Below, piece after piece: positions 12,276-22,979 of a stretch of 64,000 nt of DNA (within the stretch, counting starts at the first letter, position 1; every line of letters starts with the position of its first letter). The translations under genes were made by a program, and so were the position numbers. Location of the stretch: NCBI GenBank assembly GCA_001600455.1, contig BCKC01000006.1, forward strand, positions 3,410,001 to 3,474,000. Reading direction: 5' to 3'. The stretch is from Endocalyx cinctus. Its lineage: Eukaryota; Ascomycota; Sordariomycetes; Amphisphaeriales; Apiosporaceae. The notes below the pieces were generated by a model, which saw only the letters and a list, made by a program, of their open reading frames with translations, did no database searches and was not told the DNA's origin.

Positions 12276-13501
12276 ATGTCGTAAGTTATCTTCCATCCTT
12301 TTTAAGAAGGAGATATACAGATCGAAACTAACGCCAGCACAGTTCCCACCAGGACCATAGCTATACGAATTATTTCACCACTAGCTATCCCATAGGTCAG
12401 GCGATGTACCCATCATACTCTGGACAGCACCCTAACAACCATATCTCATCTGGTCATCAAGGGGTGTCTAGTGTGGCATATCCGCCAACAGATGGAATCG
12501 CCAACTGGTCAAACCGTCCAGATATAAATCAGGCTCGACGCTCTGTATCTTTTGAATCATCCAGTCCTAGCGTCAAGAGCTCTAGTTCTTGGGATGAAGA
12601 GTCAGTTTTTGAGCCACCGAACAAACCCACCGCGTTCAGAAATTCGCGAGACAAGACTCCTCCCTTCAAAAGGTCATCAACGCCGACTGCCTCTCCCTCT
12701 GGGGGTCAACATACTACTTCTTGTCCCCAACTGTATCAAGGTGTCTCCAACGCGGTAGGTTAATACGATGAAGATCAACTTTCTCCTATTCGCTCTTAGT
12801 TCGCTGCTAACGATCTACAACCACATCTGGCACAGTCAAATATGGAACCTCCACGCCCGACTTTTTCGAGCTTTGGAATGCCGGATGGATATTCCCCAAG
12901 TATGTCAACGGAAAATGGAAGTCCATTTCCTGATCAAGTGACAACGTCCATGCCCGGTTTTGTTGCCGCAGCTACCGGTTGGCCCTTTTTAGCACAGGAG
13001 TGGCGCCAAGAACAACAATACGGGGGCGGCGCTTCTTTTGACAGGAAACCTTCGATACGTTTTGCCGAGCGGCCCATGCCACCTGCAAACGCCACCTCGA
13101 AATCAAATGCTTCTACGCGTTTGGGTGCAGGCTGGGGCAACGATCGGCATATGCGTGCTTTTCAGAATGAGAAGCGAGATGCTCCCCAACTTCACAAGTT
13201 AGGCTTAGACAAGTACTTAAATGAGTCTGAGCTTCGTGAAGTAGTGGTAGGGCTGTGCATATCCGACGAGCAGAGAGGCGCGAGGATCCTCACCTATATG
13301 AGGGGGATACAGAAGCCTCGGAATTATGAGGTGCCGGGGAACGGCGTCGAATTCGTCGTTCAGCAGCTGGACGCGGAGAAACTGGATGATGTCATCACAT
13401 TTTCCTGCAGTATAAGCAAGAGTGCTTTGCTCTACGCTCGAAGACTAGCGTCTGCTATTCTCCGTGGAAGGCAGGAGAGAATGCTGGATAATTGTTTTTG
13501 A
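12276..13501 (+). CDS. Protein of unknown function with disordered N-terminus
   Basis: Three exons: 12276-12280 (ATGTC only), 12343-12754 and 12836-13501, giving 360 residues with all joins in phase. The 5-nt first exon is inferred. ATGTC is followed by a perfect GTAAGT donor, and joining it to the acceptor at 12341-12342 gives M-S-S-H-Q-D-H-S-Y in frame with the long second exon. Otherwise translation would start at the ATG at 12404. Residues 1 to about 245 are rich in Ser, Pro, Gly and Asn and look disordered, with phosphorylatable Ser clusters. The last 110 residues (from about HKLGLDKYLNESELREVVVG) look like a compact helical domain that I do not recognise. It is convergent with the RNA ligase, 250 bp away. 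Confidence 0.75.
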
Positions 13502-13751
13502 CATGTTTAAAAATGAGCTGGAGAGGACTACTTATGGGAATACCAAGAGTATTAATTCTGTTAAGTAAGACCTCATATGCTAAAAGGCTGGGTATGGAGA
13601 GGATATTTCGTAGGATATTATGTGCATAGGAACATCACAATACTGGATGATAACCTATAATGAAAATACATGTGATTCTCTATGTTGACTCCAGTCTTGG
13701 TCTTAGATAAGTAAATAGGTTAAATGGTAATAAATCCATTCCTTTACCGTG

Positions 13752-14945
13752 TTACCCTCTTTTCCCAGTCTCTAGTAACCATGAATTCGCAATCACTTTG
13801 AAACCGTGTCCACCATTAACCCTCTTGAAAACCAAACCTTCTCGCTTCCTGCCTAGCAGTCCGACACCTTCGGCCTTCTCCAGTAAATCTTCTCTATCAC
13901 GGGCATATTCGCTTAATCGGGAGCTCGGCGAGATAATGGGAACGTGAGGCCAACCGAACTTCCTGCAAATCTGCGCGACCTGACCTGGCCTTAACCGGCG
14001 TTGATTGTCGATGTCGAAGATTTCGAATACGTAAAAGCGGTGCACGCCAGGTGCGAACCCCATGCTATTGCCGAGGATGGACGATCCGCACAATTCACCT
14101 TGGACCACGACATTCTTTTCTCTCAATTTAGTGATCTGATTCAGAATGTTATGCTGGTTCGCCGTGCGCCAGTACCAACACTCCGTGTCCTCGGGCAGGT
14201 CCTGTATCCGATTGCATATGCCTATTCTGGACGGTTTGTTGTATTGGGGATGATCGGGTTTTAGTTTGGGTAAGGTTCGAGCCCAGCAAGACGATTGCTG
14301 GACAAGGTACACCGACATGGGAAAGCCGTCCAATTTCTCGGTGATTTGATACTTATCGTGACCGTGATCTTCAAAGAGCGTCTCGAGGTTCTGCACTCGT
14401 GAGCAGCCGGGTTGCGGGAAGAAGATGGGAGGTTTCGTCATGCCGAATTTACGACCGGGTGTTTCCAAATTCGGATCCTCCTTCCACTTCTTAACTCCCA
14501 GCACATGGTCGAATTTCATGCCCATAAATTCTGCATCCACCTCTTCTCTAGTCTCCAACTTTGTCTTCAGATCCTCGTAGATCTTCCGAATTTCCGCGAA
14601 TTCTTCGAGAGGGAAAATGATGCCCTGGGAAAGGTGCCGGTGGATCATCTGGGTCTGCACGAGATACCCCAAAGCTCCATCCATGATCCAGCGATTGTAT
14701 CGAGCTAACTGGGCATATTCCCAAAGGTTGCCTCTGTCCAGCGGAATGAAACTGTCGATCTCGAAATAGATGACTAATTGGCCGACTCGTAAGTTGTTGG
14801 CGGGGCGAGCCACTACGGTCCAGCCGTCTATCGTGACCAAATTTATGCGTGGACCTGCGGTGATTGGTGTGATCTTTGAGATTCGCCGCGCTGATACTAG
14901 CCGGCGGCTTCCATCTTTATCCATAGCGGCGTACAAATATAGCAA
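13752..14945 (-). CDS. ATP-dependent RNA ligase, Rnl5 (Naegleria/Deinococcus) type
   Basis: Single exon of 397 codons; the in-frame ATG at 14924 (MDKDGSRR, 390 residues) is an equally likely start. Residues about 15-75 resemble the N-terminal OB-like domain of this ligase family (TIDGWTVVARP, VGQLVIYFEIDSF). The nucleotidyltransferase motifs follow in order: motif I EKLDG with adenylated Lys204, motif III region VVVQGELCG (Glu284) and FYVFEIFDID, motif IV EGLVFK (369-374) and motif V FKVIAN with Lys383. All key lysines and acids are present, so it should be active. Family knowledge: such enzymes seal nicks with a 3'-OH RNA strand via enzyme-AMP and RNA-AMP intermediates. The cellular role in fungi is unknown. 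It is distinct from the tRNA ligase Trl1, as there is no kinase or phosphodiesterase domain. Confidence 0.88.
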   Translation of the reverse strand: MLYLYAAMDKDGSRRLVSARRISKITPITAGPRINLVTIDGWTVVARPANNLRVGQLVIYFEIDSFIPLDRGNLWEYAQLARYNRWIMDGALGYLVQTQMIHRHLSQGIIFPLEEFAEIRKIYEDLKTKLETREEVDAEFMGMKFDHVLGVKKWKEDPNLETPGRKFGMTKPPIFFPQPGCSRVQNLETLFEDHGHDKYQITEKLDGFPMSVYLVQQSSCWARTLPKLKPDHPQYNKPSRIGICNRIQDLPEDTECWYWRTANQHNILNQITKLREKNVVVQGELCGSSILGNSMGFAPGVHRFYVFEIFDIDNQRRLRPGQVAQICRKFGWPHVPIISPSSRLSEYARDREDLLEKAEGVGLLGRKREGLVFKRVNGGHGFKVIANSWLLETGKRG

Positions 14946-15162
14946 TTAGGATGAGTTCGCAAAGCAGAAGGCAAATGATGAGTTGACGAGGTGTTTAGCA
15001 TGAATCCAAGATTGGAAGATAAATACTGATTTACAATTAGAGCAATTACCAGGAACATTCCAGTTGCCTGGTGTAATTAGTGTTTTTTTTTTTATTTGTG
15101 AGAGGTAGATTCAAATAACATCAATGGCGGTGTGAATCAATGACACTAGTTGAGAAAGGTTT

Positions 15163-15164
<2 letters not shown>

Positions 15165-15195
<31 letters not shown>
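15165..15195. repeat. 31-base T homopolymer
   Basis: Uninterrupted run of 31 T just upstream of the RNA ligase start, on the opposite strand from its coding sequence. A nucleosome-excluding poly(dA:dT) promoter element is possible; assembly length uncertainty is also likely. Confidence 0.85.
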
Positions 15196-15198
<3 letters not shown>

Positions 15199-16710
15199 CT
15201 GCAATGGGTAGAACAAAGGTTGGTCCTGTTTGCCTAGATAGTGCAAGACATCTTTCTGTGGTGGTGGGAGAGATGATGGTTCGCCACTGTATCAGACCGC
15301 TGGTAAAGGTTTATATCTGTTAAGCACGGTCGTACGAGTTATCTCCAGCAATCGTAGTAGGTATACTGATTTTTAACTGTTTCTTGAATTGTGTACTCCC
15401 GACTGAATCAGATTTTATTATAATGATAATTAATGGATGTTACGTGAGGAGAGAGTCACGACAGCCACGGGTGCCTGAATATGAATATAAAATAATAAAG
15501 ACATATCCATTTCCTGCGTCCTGAATTGCCGTGCCTTCTCTTTCTTCATTTGTCTTACAATCACGTCATATGGTAAGTAATTTCATGTATCCACGGATGC
15601 TAATAATACCCAGAGGTGGTTGCTTAAACAAGAATGACAATAACAGTAACCAGTGCAGAAATATAATGGAGTTATGTGAAGCGATTTCCCCCAGCCTGAC
15701 TAGCATTTGATTCTAGGTGATTGCCAGTTTCTTTGTTTATCAATGCTTTATTTGATAGTTAGATTTTCATATAAAAATCAATATTAAGGACCTAGAATCT
15801 CACTCAGCTCGTAAAGACCAAATAGGAAAACACATTCGGTCTTGTACTCTCCTTTGAAACAGAAGAGTAACATGGAACTAATTTCTTTCATCCATATCTA
15901 TGATTTTCTCTCTTACCTGCCCTCCTATCATAGTACCAGACCAATATAAGAACTCTTTTATGTTGCCGTACGCTAACAAATAGTGTTATTAATATTGCCA
16001 GCAGTGTAGAGCATAATACCAAAAGGCACCAACTGCATTTACCGTGTGCATCTAGATAAGTAGTTGAGTCATATCAGATACAAGAAACTCTGCGAATCAG
16101 AAATATCTGTCTTGTTTGAAACCGTATTAATTAGTTGCGCCTTGTTTTTATTCCCAGATACAAGGACATGTCTGAATATAATTACGTATAGTAGCTACGT
16201 AGTCACAGGGGAAAAATGCTCGACAAACTCCAGGCTCGGAGACCTTTTCTCTTATTACACCTTGACATATTTTATTTCTCAGCCGGTCTTTAGTATATCC
16301 ACGATCGTCTTCATCTGCATAAGGTGCAGACATACAATGCGGTATAAGTATGTGCACGAAAAGATTTTCAAATATGAAAGATGCATTTCAACACAGAAAG
16401 AAATAAGACAAGACTACACGGATCAAAACAGGCCTACAAATGTCGATGCGGCTATATACCTGCTCACAAAGATCATCACCTGAGCCTTATGGAGAATAGG
16501 ATAGACAGCTGTCTTCAATGTACCCTGAAAGATTAGTTTCCGGGGGAAAAAGGAGAGCACCTAAGGCGAAAGACGGACTTGAGGTTAGAAAAGTGAAAAG
16601 ATTCGAAGAAAAAGGGGGAGCAAAATTTGTGTGAGCATGGGTTTTTTCGGTAGACTCGAGTTTTCTTAATGGTACATTATACCCCGTTAACTGGTATAGA
16701 AACGCTTAAT

Positions 16711-16780
16711 AGGTACCTAGGTATTTGTATTAGGTACTTAGTGCCGGTACTTAGTGCCGGTACTTAAGTACCTAGGTAGG
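16711..16780. repeat. Palindromic TACCTAGGTA / GTGCCGGTACTTA cluster
   Basis: Seventy bases made almost wholly of short palindromes: TACCTAGGTA twice, AGTACTT-like units, a 13-bp direct repeat (GTGCCGGTACTTA, two copies) and GGTACTTAAGTACC. A related TACCTAGGTA occurs again at 38976-38985. Confidence 0.75.
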
Positions 16781-19530
16781 CAGGTGACAGGTAAGCTTTT
16801 AGTGTGTACTAGGGGTAAGCTTGTAGCTTATACTCCGTATAAGGGCATGAATCTCTACTTAGTAATATCCATACTGACCCTAGAAGCATCATACTGCAAA
16901 GACTTTAACTGTATCGCGGTCTCATAATTCGTTTATTCCTTCTTCGTGAAAAGGAGTTTTCGTCGGGCAAATCCATCATCGGTATATACGATAAAGTGAT
17001 ACCGGTACTCCGTACAGAGAATACAATTGAACATGCCAGTCAACCAAAATACCTACGGCGCGCAGTATACGCTTAAGTAATTGCTATTTTCATTGTGAAA
17101 GTTCGCAACTGAGGCCGACAGTCTCGGGCGACAGACACAGCTATATATTCGGTGCCTTACTTGCTTTTTGGTGCCCTTTTTGATAGCTAATCGTTCTCTT
17201 ACTCTACACTATAACGTCTTGGGATGTGTGTACCGTACGGTCGGCTTACGCCAAATAGGCCTTAATTACGGAGTACAGAATACGGTATTTATGCTAAGGG
17301 ATTTTGATCATCTAGTGTATCTACCCAGATCCACTACCAGCGAATTCGACCGTACCAGGATTGGAGTGACCTGCGAGGACCTTTCCACTTCCATTATTAC
17401 GTATAGTATATTTGCGAAGAAGAGATTTTAATCAACGGGATACACTACATGGCGGATATTAGATAGTAGAGGGGCAGATGCGATGAACCAGGTGACGGGC
17501 TCCGCATTTCGTACGGACAGGCAGATAGTCTACGTACTACGAGACGATGGATGGTTAGCTGACGGTTATGGGGCTCGCGTCTTCTGCTTTCAAGGGCTGG
17601 GCAGCTGAGTTAGCGTCTAATCCTCCGATTGATTGATGGTTATGGGCGGATGGGGTCCAAATCCTAACAGCGCTAAAGGTTCAGCTGCAGTGGACTTTTC
17701 CTCCAAGCTTTCGATCGAGGGGCCGTTGACTACGAACAAGAAGCGCCCCGCATTGTACATTCGACACATCCATGGATCTATATACTACCGTTATGTATGT
17801 ATATGTATGTAGTTTACTATAATATTGGGCGATCATATAGAAAGACGATTACTTACTGTGTATTTTGGGAGGGATAAAGATTGTTAATTTTCTCGAGGCT
17901 TAGTCTACGAAATACTAGTAAAAAACCCTCCTTAAATCTACGGGTGTTATTATATAACCATACACGTCCCTCTTCATATATGCCCGAAATGCTTCATATA
18001 CGATCATATCATGGCGACATATTATTACCTATACTATCCATGGATGTACAGTAGTATATCCCCAACCCCGTTTACCTTGTCGTGTTGAAAGCCGATCCCA
18101 AATAAATGATGGGTCCCGTTAACAACTGTTGCCTTACTCCGTACATACGTAGCCGAGTGGACTGGGATATAGTGTACTGACCTGCCCCAGTCTGTATAGT
18201 ATCCATACTCCATGGAAATTTTCATAATGGATCATCTGAGGGTTAATGGCCCCTGAAGACCCTTGCCGAGGAATGACATGGAACTTGGAGCGAGAACAGA
18301 CGTGGCTTAGTCCATCCATCAGGGATTGATTACCTTCAAACCTGTCATGATCTCGGCTCTCGGTTCCTAATGTTTATTGTATGCTGCATAAACTATTCAT
18401 AAAATAAATTCGATAAATCCGATTACTTCCATCCATGGATACACTTACATTTACATTTACAACTGGCAGGATGACGTAGAACTCGGTATTACACTACCTA
18501 GGTTAGGTATAGGTAACCAAGAAGGATTATAGCGTAAGATAAGAACGCGCTGCTGTGCGCAATATCCTGGCGGCTTACCGTCCCTATCAGCTCTATCGTT
18601 TACCAATTTCCATCTGACGATTTCTCGATAGTTCATTCCTTCAATTATTCTACGTTGCCGATATGTCCTGGTGGGTAATCCTCGAATGCGACTAGGTTAG
18701 CAGAGTGTTTTCCTCGCTCGCGGATACCTGGTGCTGCGGGTGTGCCGAGAGAATCCTCACGCTTAAAGGATCGGTATTCGCGATAGACGCCAATAAACGC
18801 GCATCCACTTTATGGATGAGATGACATTGGACAAGCCAATCAACGTAAGCTGGCAGGGAAATTGGACAATAATCACTCCGCTCGAAAATACTGAAGGAAG
18901 AAGGATCGGCATAAATCAGACGGAACAGGAGATAGTTGCAAATATTCTGCTAAGTAGTCCATACGGACCAGAGGTATCCATGTGTGTACAAGTATATCAA
19001 TACCAGGTAGTACAGCGATGAGTCTCCATTAATAATTGATTGCGGTGCCGTACAAGTATAATTTTTGTGCTTCCCCTAATTATCTCATTTAATGCAAAAA
19101 AAAAAAAGAACGCATTGCCCCCTTTGTTGGTTGAACCTCTTGGCCCCAAAACAATTTGATATTCTTCACCAAATTATACGGCCAAAAATGTCAGCAATGC
19201 ATTTGAATTCAAAGACCATTCTGACGCAATAGTGAAAATTCGGTCGCTTCTTCCGAAAGCCGTTTCATAAACATTCCTTTAAAAACTCCCCATACCTTTA
19301 GAGCACTTAGATTTTCCGATCGACGAAACCTACATACTACATCATTTCCAAGTGGAACAAACATACAGCATTAACATACACTATCATACCCGTGGACGTA
19401 TTTGTGGGGTTTACGGGAGAACTAGAAAAAGTCATCTGACAAGAAACCATTAATTGAAACCCATCTTCACATTTACAACTATCACTTTCGAAAAAGGAAT
19501 TGCGCGCGTTGAAGAACAGAATAAAGAGCA

Positions 19531-21618
19531 ATGCCGGATATTTGTACGATGAATCAACTTCCGAATGAGATACTACATCTCATAATCACTAAGGTATGTA
19601 TCTCTTATTTCACCCTTCCAAACAAATCGCAAAGTTTTTAAACTCAAAAACTCTCTAGTTGGACAAGACGAGCTTGAAAAGATTATGTGAGGTTTCGAGG
19701 CATTTCAATGTTATCGCGATACCTTATCTATATAATTCGCTCTCGATACAGACGAAGGAGCTGGATATCTTGAAGCTGGCATCTAAAGTTGAGAGTGTCC
19801 CGCTACGTCAGCTCAAACACACAAGACACATTTCATTCGACGCTCCGTTTCACAAGAAGCTCGAATTACGGTGTCCTCATCACGATAATAACTGGTTTAG
19901 CGACGATGTTGTCATGGAGAGGGTTCATTCTCCTATGAAAGACAAAGACGACGATGTAAATCTCACCCTCTCAATCCCCACCATTCCCGTTATCGCAAGG
20001 CAATTCAAACGCTAATAAAAAAAAATCAATTCTAGGCTAATGGTAAAGACCCGATTTTTGAATTCAAGTCAAGTTTTGACTTTGTCATTTCTTCCGTCCC
20101 AGATGACAACCTCCGTAGTTTCAGGTATGTGTTCTATCACAATTAAATTTACGATTACATATAATTTTCTTGGGAACCAAAACTCATAAATCGACCTCTA
20201 GTTGGAACCTGGGAGCTTGCATGCCAGATGAATTGCTCTGGGGAAGCTATCAAGCCCTGGAGAGACAGACCAAGATCGACACAATATCTCTTATCACCGA
20301 CAGAAAATGCGGCAGCAATATATACACCCGCTTTTTCGTCGATCTCGCTCAATTCAAGGAGCTGAAGTCGCTCACGTGGAAAGGGCTACAGCGACACGAG
20401 GAACTCGACGCGGTTCAGAAATGTATCGCGGCCAACGGGAATAAATTGACATCTCTAACATTAGACCTGATTAATTGGAATGACGCCAAGGATATGTGGG
20501 CGCATGGTGCGAGGCGTGGTTCATTCCAAATCCCAGATCCGCCACCCAACTTCTTTGGAAGCACCGTTCTTGGGTGCCAAGCTGGAGAGGAAAAAGAACC
20601 GTTACCCTCCCTAGAGGAATTGTCGCTATCGGCCGTATCGTTCGAAGATGTGACGCTCGAAATGGCGACCGCTTTGAACTTCTCTCAACTTACGTCGCTG
20701 GAGCTGCGGAACTGCCCCCATTCAATTTCTCTGCTGGAGGAGATCGTCAAGTCTGGGTTCCGCATGAATTTGAAGAGCTTCAAGTTCGTCATCGATTGGA
20801 ATAACCACCTCAGCGCGGACCGCCCACCTTCGCAGTACGACCGCATTTTATACACTTTCTTAGAATCGTTCGAAGGGTTGGAGACTCTTCACTTGATGCT
20901 GCCGCCGCCGGTAGACTGGTCCTTCATCTACAAAGGAGCACTGAATCACCGAGAAACGCTCGAGAGTTTCGTGGCTCACGATAGGCACCGCGACAGAGTC
21001 ACCAACGACGCGTCAATTTCATGGTCCAACGAACTCAGCCAGTTGTACCAGAGCCCGTCTCTGACGAGCCTCGGAATGACTATCCCCCCTGGAAAACTGG
21101 TAAGTACTCATCATTTTTTTTAATAAATATCCCAAAATTTCAAAAGTACCTCTGCTGACACCCGCGGTTTCTCCGCCCCCCCGCAGGCTCGCTATCTCAA
21201 AAAGCAAGAATCCCGACCGAAGTGCCGGCTCCTGCATATCCGCTCCTCGGGCAGGCCGACGACGCTCGACGCGCTCGAGACGCTCGGGATGCCCGACCCG
21301 GGCCTGCTCGCGCCCATGTCGCCGCCGCACATCAGCCGGGTGCGGCGCAAGTCGGTCCAGCTCGCCGACGACACCATCGTCAAGGAGCTGATCCAGTTCG
21401 CCGACTGGGCCTTCAGCGCCGACGGGCTGCCGGACCTGCAGCTGCTCGCCTGGGGCGATTTTTCGTACGACGACCGGTTCCCGAACCACGGCTTCCTCTT
21501 TCGCAGGGACGGGACCGGTCACCGGTCCGTCTCGGAGACGGACTCTTGGTGCTGGGATATGGTCGCCGATAATATGGGCTTCTTCGCGTCGTGCCCCGCG
21601 GAGAATATCATGGAGTAA
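19531..21618 (+). CDS. F-box protein with leucine-rich-like C-terminal region
   Basis: Five exons: 19531-19593, 19659-19955, 20036-20124, 20202-21099 and 21187-21618, giving 592 residues. The F-box is at residues about 7-45 (LPNEILHLIITKLDKTSL...VSRHFN), split by intron 1. The rest has repeated short leucine-rich strand/helix units (LPSLEELSLS, FSQLTSLELRNCP, LETLHLML), as in fungal F-box/LRR-like proteins. Family knowledge: the F-box docks Skp1, so this is probably the substrate adaptor of an SCF ubiquitin ligase; the target is unknown. The join SFS-W-N-L across intron 3 and the CMPDELLWG motif match the usual form of this family. The last exon is sharply GC-richer than the first three. The end of exon 2 (GAT before GTAAAT) is the least certain junction. 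Confidence 0.78.
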
Positions 21619-22221
21619 AAATGAGTCCGTTGGGAGTTATGGGTCATTTCGGGGTGGCGGGTTGGATTTTTTTTTTTTGCCGGGAATTCGGGTGAATTAT
21701 CGTGTTGGATAAAACGGGATGCATGACTTTTTTTTGGTATTACGATCATATTGAAGACATAATATTTGAGAATTAATAATGAAGAAACCCCCCGATCATT
21801 AGCGAATCTGAATTCATCGGATGTGCATTTAAACGCTTTCGTGACTAGGGATGAGCATGCAGCCCGTAGAAAGGCCTTATATCTTTATCTGAAGCCGCAG
21901 GTGGTGTCGCGATCCTCTCCTCACATAATACAGGTGCACAATAGCTATTTACCAACATAAATACTGGTATACATTTTCAAGAACAGTTAGAAGTCGGTAT
22001 GGCACGATTACCGCGACTTCTCTAGCAGATACAAACTTTCCATAAGAGTCTAGCATAATGCCAAACCTCATTAGCTAAGTTACCTGAATTGATCAAGATT
22101 CGTTATGAAATAAGTAGTCATGATTCTGATAGTCTCGTCAGGACGGAGGGAATCTTCCTTTCTTCCACATAATATAGCTTTTGAACGTTACAGGAGGAGA
22201 GGAGCATTAAGAAGAGTTTTA
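21619..22221. other. Convergent intergenic region
   Basis: Spacer between the 3' ends of the F-box gene (+) and the two-exon unknown (-). T runs occur at about 21668-21679 and 21728-21735. Nothing else is recognisable. Confidence 0.45.
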
Positions 22222-22979
22222 TTAAAGCGTATTAATTACTGTGTGTGACTGGATAGCACGACCTGAGAGATTCAGACGTGACCTAAAAATCTCAGGCGTA
22301 TCCTTATATACCATTAGATTTGCCGTATCTTGAACCTTCGCCAACGTAGTGGTTAACCTGCATAGATTAGAGCTACGCGGGTAAGCCCTTACATTCCTAG
22401 CCAAGGGCCGCTTGTCCATTTTCCGATCCAAGTCATCTCCATATACCATTTCGTCAAGATTTCCTCTCTGAAATCTCAGTTCGTCCGCCTCAAATATGAT
22501 TCGTATCAAATTTCTGGTGAGAGTCGATGTCTCGAAGGTAGTCGCCCAAGAGTTTGGAGATGGTGTTTGATCATTCTCAAGTTGAAGTATGAAGTTGGCA
22601 TGAGCTATCCTCGTCTCGTAGACACCGAACTTCAAAGGCCTGCCGATCTATAATTGATGCTTTCTTCCGAAGAGTGCGTGGTCGTTAGATTGAGTGTAGT
22701 GTTTTACTCCTCGGTGGAGCCGTCGTGACAGGCAGATCGACCGTGGCTCTCTATTACTAGCACATCCTCATCGGGGCACTCCTCGAGGACATTGAAGGTC
22801 GTGCTGATGCGGGGATAGGTACCGCAATGAAAGTGTTGGGGTCCGAAGTTTGGTAGTCGGTTGAAAGTGAATTTGGCAATACGGTGTTGGCCGTGGGCGC
22901 GAGCAGTATCGCAGCTCACCATTGTGATGCCGCGGATGTTAGGGTGGATGGGGCAGATATCGAATGAAATATTACACAT
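22222..22979 (-). CDS. Hypothetical two-exon protein
   Basis: Two exons on the minus strand, 22979-22708 and 22639-22222, joined GA|G in phase to give 229 residues (junction HDGSTEE-PLKFGVYETR). Without splicing the first exon stops at once after the donor GTAAAAC. The N-terminal half has several Cys and His (CNISFDICPIH, FGPQHFHCGTY) that could bind metal, but the spacing fits no motif I know. The C-terminal half is Arg/Leu-rich and charged. No signal peptide or membrane helix. The coding stretch is GC-richer than its surroundings. It is convergent with the F-box gene. No function proposed. Confidence 0.5.

Larger units (their letters stand above)
14946..19530. other. Gene-poor, palindrome-rich intergenic block
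   Basis: About 4.6 kb with no convincing gene; the 139-codon frame at 16064-16483 has no domain, signal or compositional support. The block holds a 31-T tract (15165-15195), palindromic TACCTAGGTA at 16714-16723 and 16769-16778, a 13-bp direct duplication between them, and four of the eight TACTCCGTA/TACGGAGTA copies (16831, 17006, 17267, 18135). It may be the decayed site of an old insertion. Confidence 0.5.

Noticed and set aside
16064..16483. 139-codon open frame on the plus strand
   Set aside because: No domain, signal peptide or coding-like composition; the region is AT-rich and stop-poor by chance, without plausible splice partners.
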